A stretch of 64,000 nucleotides of DNA from Cenococcum geophilum 1.58 (Eukaryota; Ascomycota; Dothideomycetes; Gloniales; Gloniaceae): positions 496,001 to 560,000 of the forward strand of contig KV748252.1 in NCBI GenBank assembly GCA_001692895.1, read 5' to 3'. This document shows positions 48,921-59,279 of this stretch, piece by piece. The notes beneath the pieces were generated by a model. That model did not search any database and was not told the DNA's origin. It saw nothing but the letters and a program-made list of their open reading frames with translations. Made by a program: the position numbers and the translations under genes. Each line of letters opens with the position of its first letter. Position 1 is the first letter of the stretch.

Positions 48921-50192
48921 TTATTTTATTTTTTATATCCATTGTATTGTACTACGTACAATACTGCGCATGCAGCCTTTAGGCTATGGCGCTATAGTTC
49001 TATATATATGAATCCTTTCTAGGCAGCTTAATATGTACTAGTAGCTATGTCCTAGTAGTTTATAAATCCCTAAGCTAGGGATTTACAGCTTCCTAGTAAG
49101 ATACTAGGTTGCTAGCAACTATTAGGTAGTAAGAAAACGATAGGAAAATAGTAGAAAAAATTAGAATAAATCATAAATAATCCTAACGCCTGTCCCTGTT
49201 CTTTTGCTTTCTATAGTCTATCTACTAGGACTTTAGTAGGAGTTGCCTCCTTCTAGAGATCCTTCTGCTCTTAGCCACTTCCCAGTAGCTATTTTTGTCC
49301 TACTTAAGAATAGAAAAAGTGCCCTTCTTCCTTTCTTTNTACAAAANAGCTTCTCTANNGANAGAGAAGAGCCTATTTNTCTTTNCATTTCCTTTCTNTC
49401 TTCCCAATATAGTCTNCATTCTAGTAAGAGGTGCGTAGGGGTTTNTACCGCNGTACAGTCCTTAAAGCATCTACCTTCTTTATCCTTCCCTATTGTTTTA
49501 GAGAAGGATTTAAANAAGCCTTTTCCTAGTTTTAGTTNAAAGAAAGCTNANTNTAGCTTTTTAGGATATTTATCCTTAGTNGCTTTAAAAGAGAAAGGGT
49601 AGTTTCCTTTACAGATTCTAGTATAGTGTTTTCCTTTGCTTTTGTTCTGTTGCCAATTGTTTTTCCACTGTTCTAGTATCTTTTCTCTTGCTTGTTTCCC
49701 TAGGTGGGCTAGGGAAGAATAAGAAGATTATATTTTTCTTCTAGAGAGGCCCTTTTTAGCTAGTTTATCTGCTATTTCATTTCCGTAAATTCCTAGGTGG
49801 CTAGGGACCCACTGAAAGTTAATAGAGATATTTCTGCTAGCTAGATAGGAACAGCTTTGCGTAATTTTAAAGACTAGTTCTTGCCCTATTGTAAGAGAAT
49901 TAAGCTGTAATCTCTTAATAGCCGCTTGGCTATCTATAAAGATATAAACCTGTTTCTCTTCTAGTCTTTATTATTTTAGGTGTTCTAGGGCCCTATAGAC
50001 TGCATAAAGCTCTACGTCCATAATTTCCATATAGGGCCCTAGATTCCAGTTTGTTGCATATTTAATCCTATTTCTCTCTCCTATTTTGCATACGGCTGCT
50101 GCATTTGATTTATTGTCTTTAGAGCCATCTGTATAGTATATATCTACTAGGTCCCACTTTAGGGATTCTTATAGATTTTCTACTAGTCTTAG
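48921..50192 (-). mobile_element. LINE D3: 5'-truncated LINE inserted in D1
   Basis: It is flanked by a 13-bp duplication tccactagaactt (48908-48920, 50193-50205), with a poly-A tail (T run at 48921-48936 on the plus strand) at its 3' end. It contains the RNase H end of an ORF2 and a 3' UTR (48921-49240) about as similar to the 3' UTR of D2 as one family would be. It keeps CpA/TpG, unlike D1. Removing it restores the D1 frame. Many N bases lie at 49339-49573. Confidence 0.9.
49240..50192 (-). pseudogene. LINE D3 ORF2 C-terminal part with an RNase H domain
   Basis: The RNase H domain is nearly uninterrupted on the minus strand: IYYTDGSKDNKSNAAAV near 50150-50095 (first catalytic Asp in YTDGS), EIMDVELYAVYRALEHL (catalytic Glu) near 50030-49980, IFIDSQAAIKRLQLN (Asp) near 49950-49905, and WVPSHLGIYGNEIADKLA (His, Asn, Asp) near 49815-49765. 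All expected catalytic residues are present. The rest, toward 49240, matches the tail of fungal LINE ORF2 but includes ambiguous bases. With no start and no RT, it is a dead fragment. A TAA between the first and second motifs shows at least one stop. Confidence 0.85.
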
Positions 50193-52545
50193 TCCACTAG
50201 AACTTACTGTCTACCTATACTCCTAATACCCTTAGGCCTTAAACTAGTTAACCCCTAAAGCCTTAGATATAAATTATATACTAGAGATCTGCAAATTGGT
50301 TACGTTTTCTTATAAAATAGATTAGCTAGTATTTTTTTTAGAGAGAATTGGACTCCGTATTATCTTACCTATTCTATATAAGTATTATAGGCTCTCTCTA
50401 CTATTCTGCAATTTTCTGCGGCTATTAGCCTGTATATAATTAGGTTTATATTATTAATAAAGCCTATCCCCTAAGTCGCCCCTTTTTTAAAGAAGTTAAG
50501 TAGGTTGCTTATAAAGAAAAGGAAGAGTATAGGCAAGAGGGGTAATCCTTATAGTATTCCTATTACAACTACGATAGGGCGGCTCTAGTACCTACTAAAG
50601 ACTAATAATGTTTCTTTCTAGCCTATAAACCCTTAAATAAATTATATAATCCATTCTAGGAAGCCATTTGCCCTAAGGATATATAGGAGGCGCTTGTGGG
50701 GTACGTTATTATAGGTACCACTAATATCTAGGCTAAGTATTAATACTATAAAGTCCCTTCGCATTACCTATATAGATTTAATAATGGTAGTAAGTATTAT
50801 AAGTGCTAATAGTGTTAAGCGGTTCTTTCTTACCCTTACTTAGCTTTGTAGTAATAGGGTATATTTCTTAGCCGTATCTACTATATAGTTTACTATTATC
50901 CTTTCTAAGACTTTACTAAGGGTATTTTCTAAGGCAATAGGGCGGTAGCTTTCTGGGGTTAAGTAATTTGCTTTACCTTCTTTTTATAAAATAACCGTCG
51001 TTATAAATCTTCCGAGTCGTAGGTAATAGCCTATAGTAAAGCATGCTCTTGCTATATCTACAAGCTAAGGTGCTATAAGTAGTCTACAGGTCTTTAAGAC
51101 CTTATTTGAGGTCCTATCTAGTTCTAGTACTATATTATTTAAAAGGCGGCTAATAGTTCTAGCCATTTCCTCTGTTATTATATCGCTGTTAACTTATAGG
51201 CAAGTTATTAGTATTTCACCTATAATGTTACTAAGGTCTGCTGGAGCTAGTTAGGGGAAGAACCTTTCTATAAGGATCTTTACCTTCTTATTATTGTTAT
51301 TAGTGGCCTATAATTCCCCTACTCTTTAAAGGGGTGGTAGGTATAGGTCTTCCACTAGGCGCCCTACCTTTTTCTTTACCTATTTCGCTATAGCCTAGAG
51401 GCCCTTATTATAGGGAAGGCTCAGATTAAAGATATACTCGTTTATAAACCATCTCCAGTTATTCCTTGCTTCTTTTTTTAGGGTATTCTTTAACTGGTTT
51501 CTTATGTCTTTATATTATCATTTATCTCTAGGGTTATAGCTACTTATATATTTCCTTCTTACTTATTATTAGCTGGTAATAAAAACCGCGCACTATATAG
51601 ACCATATATATCGCGTATAGGGGCCTAGTTTTAAGACTAGGCAGTACTTTTTTAGCCTATTTTTAATTACTGCCTAGATCCTTTCTAGTCTACGGTTAAT
51701 TTCCTTAGGGGTAGCTAATAAGCCTCGCTTATTTGGTATCGGGTGGATTTCTTCTAGGTTTTAAAGTTGTTGTTTAACTATATTAAGGAAACTATTTATC
51801 TTAAGCTTCCTTATTACGTATCTTTTACTACTTAGTTACACCTTAATATCCAGATCTAGCTATATCTAAATGGGGATATAGTCTAAGGCGAGTGCCCATT
51901 CTTCTTTAGGGTTATACCTTTTAAGTCTCTAATATAGGCCTTCGTCCATAAATATAAGGTCAATTATACTTTTGGCGGTACCTCGTTACTATATAATTAC
52001 TCCTATAGGGGTGGCTAGCTTAAGGCCCCAAATATCTATAGCTCTTAATAGGCACTTTACCTGTCGTTTAGCAGCAATATAAATGCCCCTCTACTATAGA
52101 TAGTGGAGGTTTATATCTCCTAATAGGATAAACTCTATACCTTTAGTTTCTAGTAAACTTATTACTAATATAATGTTCTCTATTTATAGGACCCCTTTAA
52201 CTCTAGGGTTATATACATTAATAATTTATACCGGTCCCCTATATGTTTAGATTATTATTACTATAATATCTAGGTTAACTGCCTGCTATAACTATAAGGA
52301 TAGGCTAATAGCCTTACTAATTATAAAGCACACGCGTATAGCTGCTTTTAGTTTATATAGGAGCTGGAATTCTTAGGGGCAGTATATTAATTATATATAG
52401 GTATTATAGTACGGCTCTTATATAGTAAGGATGTAGTATTTCTCTAGGTCTAGGCTATCTAGTAGGGGCCTTATAAGACGGTAGGTTGCATTGCCGCAGT
52501 TATACTATATAATGGATAGGTGGCGGACCCCTAGCAAGGGTCCTT
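50193..52545 (-). pseudogene. LINE D1 ORF2: endonuclease and reverse transcriptase, RIP-inactivated
   Basis: From the right: an N-terminal QYNCG/YNCGNATYRLIRPLLD motif near 52520-52460, the start of the endonuclease domain; LLGDINLHYL near 52130-52095 (family LLGDFNLHHP); SIIDLIFMDEGLY near 51960. The reverse transcriptase includes SYRPIALENTLSK near 50965-50925, GIL-GLPLLPILFLFF near 50575-50520 (family GIPQGSPLSPILFLFF), and the catalytic FVDD motif read as FINNINLIIY near 50455, with Asp-to-Asn changes. It ends LRVLGV-VDSKF-W at the D3 target site. There are numerous TAG/TAA stops. Confidence 0.85.
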
Positions 52546-53621
52546 CGTCTCTTCTTCGTTCCTCGCTTCTTCTATTTCTACTTTCTCTAAAATATTTAGA
52601 ACTTCTATCTTTTATATCTGCACCTTAGTTATTACTTATTTTATATAGAGCTTTCCGTTCCTATATCTTATATTCCTACTAGCGCTTCTATATCTAAATC
52701 TATTATCTCCGGTTCTTCCCCTATTCTTACTAGTTAACTATATACCCTTTATAGGTCGGCTGTAAGTGTTATATTTACCGCGTTAAGTCTAATTCTTAAT
52801 TATCCTGGTTTTAAGCTTACTATTACTGTCTATAGGGGGTCGGGTCTTCCTATAGGGCGTCCTCTCCCTTACATCCCCTATAACCCTTATATCTTTATTT
52901 AGTCTAGTAATATTATACGGCGTCGCTTCTAGCCCGTTAAGGCTTAAGATAGCTAGCCTAGCCCCCCAGTATTAAAGGTAGAAAACGCTAGGAAGGCACC
53001 TGCGTCCCCCTAGCTTATTGCCTATTATTTCCATTTATATAACCTAGCATATAGTTATTCCCGCAGTTATTAGGCCCTTACCTTTTATCTCCTATATTTA
53101 ATGCAGTCTTCTCTCTTTTACGCCTTATATATGCTTTGGTAGCAGTTTACGCATTTTATTTAGTCTTAATTTAAGCAGTGTCTTATATTGTAGGGGCCTA
53201 CATAGTGGCCGCAGCATACCTATACTGCGCATATAGATTGGGTATGTCCCCATTATACGCAGCAATAATATCGTTTTAGGCGGAGTTTATAGTTATAGAG
53301 CCTTACGTTATATATAAGGCCATTTATAATAATACCTTTTTAGATAAGGAGTTTTTACATTCCTAGTATATATATACTAACAATAAGGGAGCTATGCGTT
53401 TAACCGGTAACTCCCTAGTAAGTCTTTAGCGAACCTTATATCCTTTTATTATTCTTATTATATGCTTAATTTATATTTTCCTGTTAAAGCTATTAGATTT
53501 AGGTAATCTTAAGTCCTAATATAAGGCGTTCCGTTAATTTTACTATCTTATATATAGTTACTATATTATCCGCCTAGCGTCCCTTTTCTACCCTAAGGCT
53601 TAGGGGGACCGCTAGGACTTT
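52546..53621 (-). pseudogene. LINE D1 ORF1, C-terminal half with zinc knuckles
   Basis: The frame carries VPLSLRVEKGR-ADNIVTIY at its right edge, joining ILREDYLVKVLA-type sequence at 55756 upstream. Cys-rich knuckles CCGHYVGPYNIRHC and KCVNC lie near 53230-53140, as in Tad1-type Gag-like proteins. It is followed by a Glu/Arg-rich tail (VEIEEARNEEETKDP near 52585-52545). Stops are TAG/TAA. Confidence 0.75.
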
Positions 53622-55744
53622 TTTTTTTATTTTTTTTTTATCCGTTGTATTATACTACGTACAATACTGCGCATGCAGCCTTTTGGCTATGGCGCTATAG
53701 TTCTATATACATAAATCCTTTTCTTAGGCAGCTTAATATNTACTAGTAGCTATGTCCTAGTAGTTTATAAACCCCTAAATTAGGAGTTTATAGTTTCCTA
53801 GTAAAAATACTAAGATACTACAACTACTAGGGAATGAGAAAATGGTAAGAAAAACTGTAAGAAATCCTAACCCCTATCCCTGTCCTTTTGCAATTTATTT
53901 CTGTCCTTTTACTCTCTACTGTCTTTTAACCTAAGAGCCTAGTAGGAGCTACCTCCTTCTAGACTCCTATTAATTTTATTCTTCCATAGAGTCTTCTACG
54001 CTAGTACTATGTACTAGTTTAGCTGCTCTAAGATTCTCGCAGTCTCTACTATTAGCAAAGTGTTTTTCTTTACAATAATGCAAAAGAGGGGTGGTATGCT
54101 TGCAAGGCCTGCCGCTTATTAAGCAAGTAGGACAGCAGTGGTCTTTAGATAGATGTGCAGCCGCACAATATCTACAGGCCCTAGTAGAGCATCTGTCTCC
54201 TATATGGCCAAATTTTTGGCAGCTATTACACTGCGTAGTAGGAGAGACTTCGAGTATTTTACTACCTTAGTAGCTGTACCTGCATTGATATCTCTTTTTG
54301 CTTGAGGATTTCTTGTCTTTTTTCTTCGTTCTCTATAGTAAAAACTATAGAGCCAAATCTGGTCTGTGGATCGTGTCTTTTTACACTAGATGAGATCCAT
54401 CTAGGTAGTCTTGTATCCTTATAGGATTAAAAGTCTCAAATTTCCTCTTTTAGAAGCTTAGAGCCTCCTTCTCCTAAGAACGGTAGGGTAGGAACCCCAT
54501 GGGCTATAATTTGAACCCATGGTTCTAGTTTTTGTTCTCTTTGAAAGGTAAAGCAGTTTTGCCAGATCTCCTTATATTTTGACTAGGAAATCTGCATTAT
54601 ACTCTTCTGTAGTCGTAAGGAGAATATTTTGTTTCCTTTAGTTCTAGCTATAGACGCTAGAACTGCTTTTTTACTTGCAGTTTTGATGCAATAGTTGATT
54701 GATTATTTCGTATAGAGAAGGTATCTAGAGGTTGGTCTTTTCGTTTGTAATAGGACTAGCTTTCCTTTCTTGTAGCTGCTTTTTCTTACTTCTAGTAGAA
54801 GTAGAACCCCTACTAGAAGGGAGAAGGGGTAGAAGGTAGTGGTGGTGATAATGGGAGGGTAGGGAGGACGAAGAAGAAGGGAGGTCCTTCTTCAGTCTCT
54901 CTGCGTAAGTATTTTTGGTAGAAGCTACCTCCTTACGGAGAGCTCTTACTTCTTCTACTAGTCCTTCTAGGACCTCTTTTGCCTCTTCTTCTTCTTCTTC
55001 TTTTGCAAAGGGGTTTTTTCCTATTAGGATATTTTGGTGTATAGTCTACTAGCTGTCCAACTTGTTCTTCTTGCTCTTCTCCTTCTAGCCCTCTATAGGC
55101 CTGGATTAGGCTTCTTAAAGCCTCGCATAGATGTTCCTCTGGAGAAAGGGAAGAGAGAGGTATATTATGCATACTATCTGTAGTAGTCGTTGTTTTATTG
55201 TCTTTTTTGCAGGTTTTTGGTTTTCTTTTTCAGGAGAAGACTGAGGATGTCCTCTTTTTTCTCCTGTCCTAAACGGGCCAGGAGAAGGAGAAGGGGGAGA
55301 AAAAGTAGATGTAGAATCTTCATCACTTATTTCTATAGGAGGTTTTTTTTTAGACCTATTAGGCCTTGGCATTTTATAACTTATAGGGGGCTTCTAGTTT
55401 TTACTATCTTTATACCCTTTCTCCTTACTAATCCTACTAGAAGATTTCTGGGGAGATTAGGCTAAAAGGTAGTAGAAAGACTAGCCCCTATTGGTATTCG
55501 TAGTAGTAGTTGTAGTTTTGGTGTTCCTGTCCGTGCCTCGCTTATAAGCTAGGACACCCCTAAGAAGAATTTTCTGCTAGGGGAAGGGGGTAAAATGACA
55601 AATAAATCCACCTCTAGCTCGCTAGGCAGTGAGAATTAGGTCTTGAAAGTTAGGAAATCGATTGTTTTTGATGGTAAGATGGGTATGCGTAAGTTTTGAA
55701 GTGCGGCGCCACCTTTTGGTAAGGTTGCATGTGTGGTGAAGCTT
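53622..55744 (-). mobile_element. LINE D2: ORF1-only, non-autonomous LINE derivative
   Basis: It is flanked by an 11-bp duplication gctaggacttt (53611-53621, 55745-55755) with a T-rich run (the poly-A tail) at 53622-53639. It has a 5' UTR (55373-55744), one ORF1 (53976-55372) and then, directly, a 3' UTR that matches that of D3 (catgcagccttttggctatg with the same flanks). There is no endonuclease or RT. It is inserted in D1 ORF1, and removal restores ..LVKVLA|VPLSLRV.. in frame. The sequence is little affected by RIP. Confidence 0.88.
53976..55372 (-). pseudogene. LINE D2 ORF1 (Gag-like nucleic-acid-binding protein), frameshifted
   Basis: It starts MPRPNRSKKKPPIEISDEDS at 55372. Residues 1-60 are Ser/Pro-rich; a Glu-rich probable coiled coil follows (EEEEAKEVLEGLVEEVRALR near 54995-54935), then a Lys/Arg region, then the conserved ORF1 core (PWVQIIAHGVPTLPFLGEGG near 54515-54460; RLPRWISSS, FGSIVFTIENEEKR near 54400-54320). 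It ends with zinc knuckles CNSCQKFGHIGDRC, CRYCAAAHLSKDHCCPTC and HYCKEKHFANSRDC (54230-54050) and stop TAA 53976-53978. Frame changes occur at homopolymers: an A6 near 55215 looks one base short, an A6 near 55015 one base long, and a third lies near 54680. There are also a few TAG/TGA/TAA stops. Full length would be about 465 residues. Confidence 0.85.
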
Positions 55745-56528
55745 GCTAGGACTTTAACTAGGTAGTCTTCGCGGAGAACTTTTATGCCAATACATTTTCC
55801 TAGCCTGTCCCCTACCCTTACGGCTTATTCCTTTACCTATTAGTCCTTTAGGATAACTCCAATATCTCCGCTTCTAAGGTATTAGACTATAATAGTATTG
55901 TAAACCTCTTTACAAATCTCTATAAGGACTTCTGTTTCTAATTATCCCCTAAACCCCTCTACCTTTTCTATATTTAGTCGTATTGTAATTATATACTCAG
56001 TTATTATCTTAAGGGGGGTAGATTCCCTATGCTGTAGAAGTATAGCTACGGCGGCCTAAGTGCGGCTCGCCGGTAAGGAGGGTTTTTATTTATTTTTAAT
56101 TTTGCTTAGCCGTTAGAGGATTTAATTAAGGGTTTACTAGAGGGGCGCCTAAGGTTTACTAAACTGGCGGAGCTATTTTACTAGCTGCATTAGTTCGTTA
56201 TAGCTAACAGCTACTCCCCTATAATTGCGGATATTAGACATATCTAATAGGCTTTATATTTTATTAGATGCCTTCTTAATAAAGGTCTCCCCGCTCTATA
56301 GTATAATATTCACCTCTTCTTATTATAGAGGGCCATTGCTAGGCGTGGGTCTAGTGAACGCGCGTAAGTGCGAACCACCGTCGTTTAATATATGCCTCCC
56401 CTATAATATATGCATCTTAGGGGGATTCTCTAGGTGTTTTTTTAGGGTTCTTTTGGCTAGTTTTAGTCTTTTTAGGCCGGGTGCAGTGGGGGCTCTGGTT
56501 TTTTTTTTATAAAATATATAATAACTCT
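55745..56528 (-). pseudogene. LINE D1 5' end and ORF1 N-terminal half
   Basis: The minus-strand frame starts near 56505 (KTRAPTAPGLKRLKLAKRTL). It continues with HLENPPKMHIL, VEGFRGQLETEVLIEI with one stop at the Q, VQYLRSGDIGVILKD and IGIKVLREDYLVKVLA, ending at the D2 target site. This is typical ORF1 of fungal LINEs before the zinc knuckles. Stops are TAG/TAA only. The 5' end of the element is taken as the base before the 16-bp duplication at 56529. Confidence 0.8.
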
Positions 56529-56544
56529 TTATTAATTTATTAAT
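56529..56544. repeat. Right copy of the 16-bp target duplication of LINE D1
   Basis: Identical to 18876-18891. Gypsy-1 coding resumes in frame at 56545. Confidence 0.75.
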
Positions 56545-56688
56545 TAGTTTTTAAAAATTGCCTAACTATTAGTAAACCTAATAAGGAAGAACGTAAAATT
56601 TAAATAGACTGCTAGATGTAAATAAGCTTTTAATAACTTAAAATAACGCTTTATAACCGCTCTAATTCTTACCTACTTTAACCCTAAC

Positions 56689-56874
56689 TGTCGGAATATA
56701 TGGACAGAGGTTACGTGGTTACAATGTCCCTGATTAGTCACCCTTATGGTGACTCATCAGCCCCCTACTTAGGCACTGCGATCCTTACGATCCTTTGCTT
56801 TCTACAATTAAGAAGAACAATCATCATACTATTTACGAACCGTAGCTACGTGATATCCCCTTGTGTAACCAACA
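56689..56874 (-). repeat. Solo LTR in the Gypsy-1 RNase H region
   Basis: 186 bp, tgtcggaatatatggaca to tgtaaccaaca, with target duplication ctaac (56684-56688, 56875-56879). On the minus strand its first 60-65 bp match the start of the Copia-2 LTRs (gatatcacgtagctacgg), while the rest is different. It is a related subfamily or a chimeric LTR. Removing it restores YFNPN|LKYIIKTD. Largely unRIPped. Confidence 0.92.
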
Positions 56875-58383
56875 CTAACCTTAAATATATTATCAAAACA
56901 GACTTATCTAATTATACCCTAGGGGGAGTATTATCGCAATACAATAAGAATGGTAAGCTGTGCCTAGTAGCCTTTCTCTCCTAAAAGCTTGCCCCTACTA
57001 AATTAAACTATAAGATATATAATAAGGAACTGCTTATAATTATTAAATACTTTAAATAATAGCGTCCAGAACTTAAAGGATTGTTATTTCTGATACGTGT
57101 ATTAACGGACTATAAAAACCTGCAGTACTTTATAAATATAAAGCAGTTAACACAGCGCTAAATTTATTAGGCTAAATACCTCTTATAATTTAACTTTAAA
57201 ATTACGTACTAACCGGGTAAACTTAATTAAAAGCCTAATATATTAATATAATAATTATAAGACTTACCTATAAACGCCTTAGATAAACGGATTATAAATT
57301 AATTACGGATTTTATTGCCCCCTAAATATTTTAAGAAACTATATCCTATATTCCTAGACACGGAACTTAATAGAAATAAATTAAAAATTAATAAGTAAGA
57401 AATGGAAATTAATAAGCTAATAGAATATAAATATAAAAATAATATAACTATAGATAGTAGATATAATAAAAGCGATTTAAATAGGAAAACAATAGTATAA
57501 AGATATTACACTCGCTAAATGCGAAATTTGTAATAATCGACTATACTATTTATAGAAGATAGCAGTTCCGAATTCCAAACCCTTATAATTTAAAATATTC
57601 AAATTTATACATAACTCCCCTATAGTAGGACAACCTAGCCGCGTAAAGACCTATAAGATTATTTAATGAGTATATTACTAGTCTATAATATATAACTTTA
57701 TGCGAAAATATATTTAAGTATATAGAATATATGTATATAGGAAGACCTCTTATATAAAGAAATAAGGAGTACTTTAACCGTTGCTAATTCTAATATAAAG
57801 ATAGCAAGATATCTTAATTAACTTTATAGTTAACCTGCCTAATAGTAATAGATTTATAAATGTTATAGTAGTTATTAACCGTCTTATAGAAATGCGATAC
57901 ATAATTCTTATAGACTTAATTAATGCAATATTAGTAACCAAATATTTTATTAAGTACGTTTTTAAGTTACATAGACTTCCTAATTTAATAATATCCAACC
58001 ACGGAAGCTAGTTTATTTTAAACTTCTAGTAAGCCCTATATAAACAATTAGATATTTAAATATAACTCTTAACCGTATTTTATCTAAAGATAAATAGTTA
58101 AACTAAAATTATAAACGCAATTATAGAACAATACCTATAAATATATTACTCTTACCTATAAAACAACTAGGAAAAGTAGCTGCCCTTAGTTAAGTTTACC
58201 GCAAATAATACAATAAACGAATTAATAGGCGTAATGCCGTTTTACGCAACCTACGGATAAGACCCTTATCTTATATTTAAACTATAACCTAAAATCAATA
58301 TAATAGGACCCATAATTAAGTGGATTTAGTTAATTAACGTATATAACTTCGCTAATTAAATAAAGTAGTTAACAGAACTACTA

Positions 58384-58793
58384 ACGTAATCTATAAGCTA
58401 GTGGGCCACCCTAAAAACTTACCAAAAAACCTAAAAAGTCGTTCTTTAATATCTTAACAATGGCTTAATAATAAATTATAAAAATTTTAAATTAGACTCT
58501 CCTACTTATTTTAAAACCTTAATTAAAGTTTTAAAGTAATTTAATAAGTATTTCCTAAGATATAATAATTAGGCTTAAATTTAAGAGCCAAATCTTAATA
58601 TATTAATAATGGCTTAACTAATTACTCTAAAACTTTAATAGAGGTCTTAAAGTATATATGAGAGTCTAATTACAAATTTTTATAATTTATTATTAAGCCG
58701 TTGTTAAGATATTAAAGAACGAATTTTTAGGGTTTTGGTAAGTTTTTGGGGTGGCCTACTTGCTTATATAGCCTACTAGCTTGTAGATTACGT
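58384..58793. mobile_element. MITE B, TA-flanked, 410 bp
   Basis: Terminal inverted repeats acgtaatctataagctagt at the left and their complement at the right, flanked by TA (58382-58383, 58794-58795). It lies in the Gypsy-1 integrase, and removal restores the frame. Its subterminal tract (tctttaatatcttaacaa, then cttaataataaatta) is shared with MITE A although the outer ends differ beyond acgt. The right arm has an extra ctatataagcaagtag segment. Confidence 0.9.
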
Positions 58794-58941
58794 TACGGAG
58801 TAAATTAACGTACGCTTAAATAGTATAAAAATAGCATATAAATAAAGAACAAGTTCCTATATAGGACTTTAAAAAAGGTAATATAATTTACTTAAATATA
58901 CAAAATATAAAGACTTAACGACCCTTAAAGAAACTTAATTA

Positions 58942-59279
58942 CAGTCAAACCCCCTTAATACGATATGGGGTATATAACGATATCCTCTACATTACGATCT
59001 ACACCCCTTAATCAAGCCTTTTTTGGTGTAATATTACGATAATCTGACTTCTGACGATATCGTTAAGGTAGCTTTACCAAAATCGTTGTAACCAGATAAG
59101 ATTTTGTATGGGGAGAGCCCTATTTAGCCCATACAGTAGGTGTCTTATACCCTTTTAGGGTAGTTGGCCTCCCTTTTCCTGCTTATTAACGCATTACGTG
59201 ACTATTTAGTATAACAATACCATTGGTATTACGATATGCTCGGCTGCAAAAACGGTATCGTATTAAAGAGGTTTTACTG
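58942..59279. mobile_element. MITE C, pogo-type ends, TA-flanked, 338 bp
   Basis: Terminal inverted repeats cagtcaaacccccttaatac and, at the right, the complement of cagtaaaacctctttaatac, with TA at 58940-58941 and 59280-59281. The CAGT[A/C]AAACC start is typical of pogo/Fot1-related elements. There is no coding capacity. Removal rejoins the Gypsy integrase GPF motif (KLN|YKFIG). Confidence 0.92.

Larger units (their letters stand above)
18892..56528 (-). mobile_element. LINE D1: Tad1-like element with an (ATT)n tail, in pieces
   Basis: Reading right to left on the minus strand, D1 is assembled from 56528-55756 (5' end, ORF1 start), 53621-50206 (ORF1 end, ORF2 endonuclease and RT), 48920-48550 and 42514-41585 (ORF2 C-terminal part), 31510-31431 (3' UTR) and the ATT-rich tail (31430-31406, 25417-25249, 18894-18892). 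The sum is about 5.8 kb, a normal Tad1-type length. It sits in Gypsy-1 between 16-bp duplications. The 3' part is inferred mostly from position. It is heavily RIPped. Confidence 0.8.

Noticed and set aside
49243-49602. 119-codon plus-strand frame with many unknown residues
   Set aside because: It is antisense to the LINE D3 ORF2 tail and full of N-derived unknowns.
55536-55555. First gctaggac at 55548 as the right target duplication of LINE D2
   Set aside because: Using it leaves D1 ORF1 out of frame. The second copy at 55745 gives an 11-bp match and restores the frame.
48917-56510. Treating 48917-56510 as one LINE whose 3' tail is the T run at 48921
   Set aside because: LINE motifs continue to the left of the T run (48550-48900), and a 13-bp duplication shows that 48921-50192 is a separate insertion.
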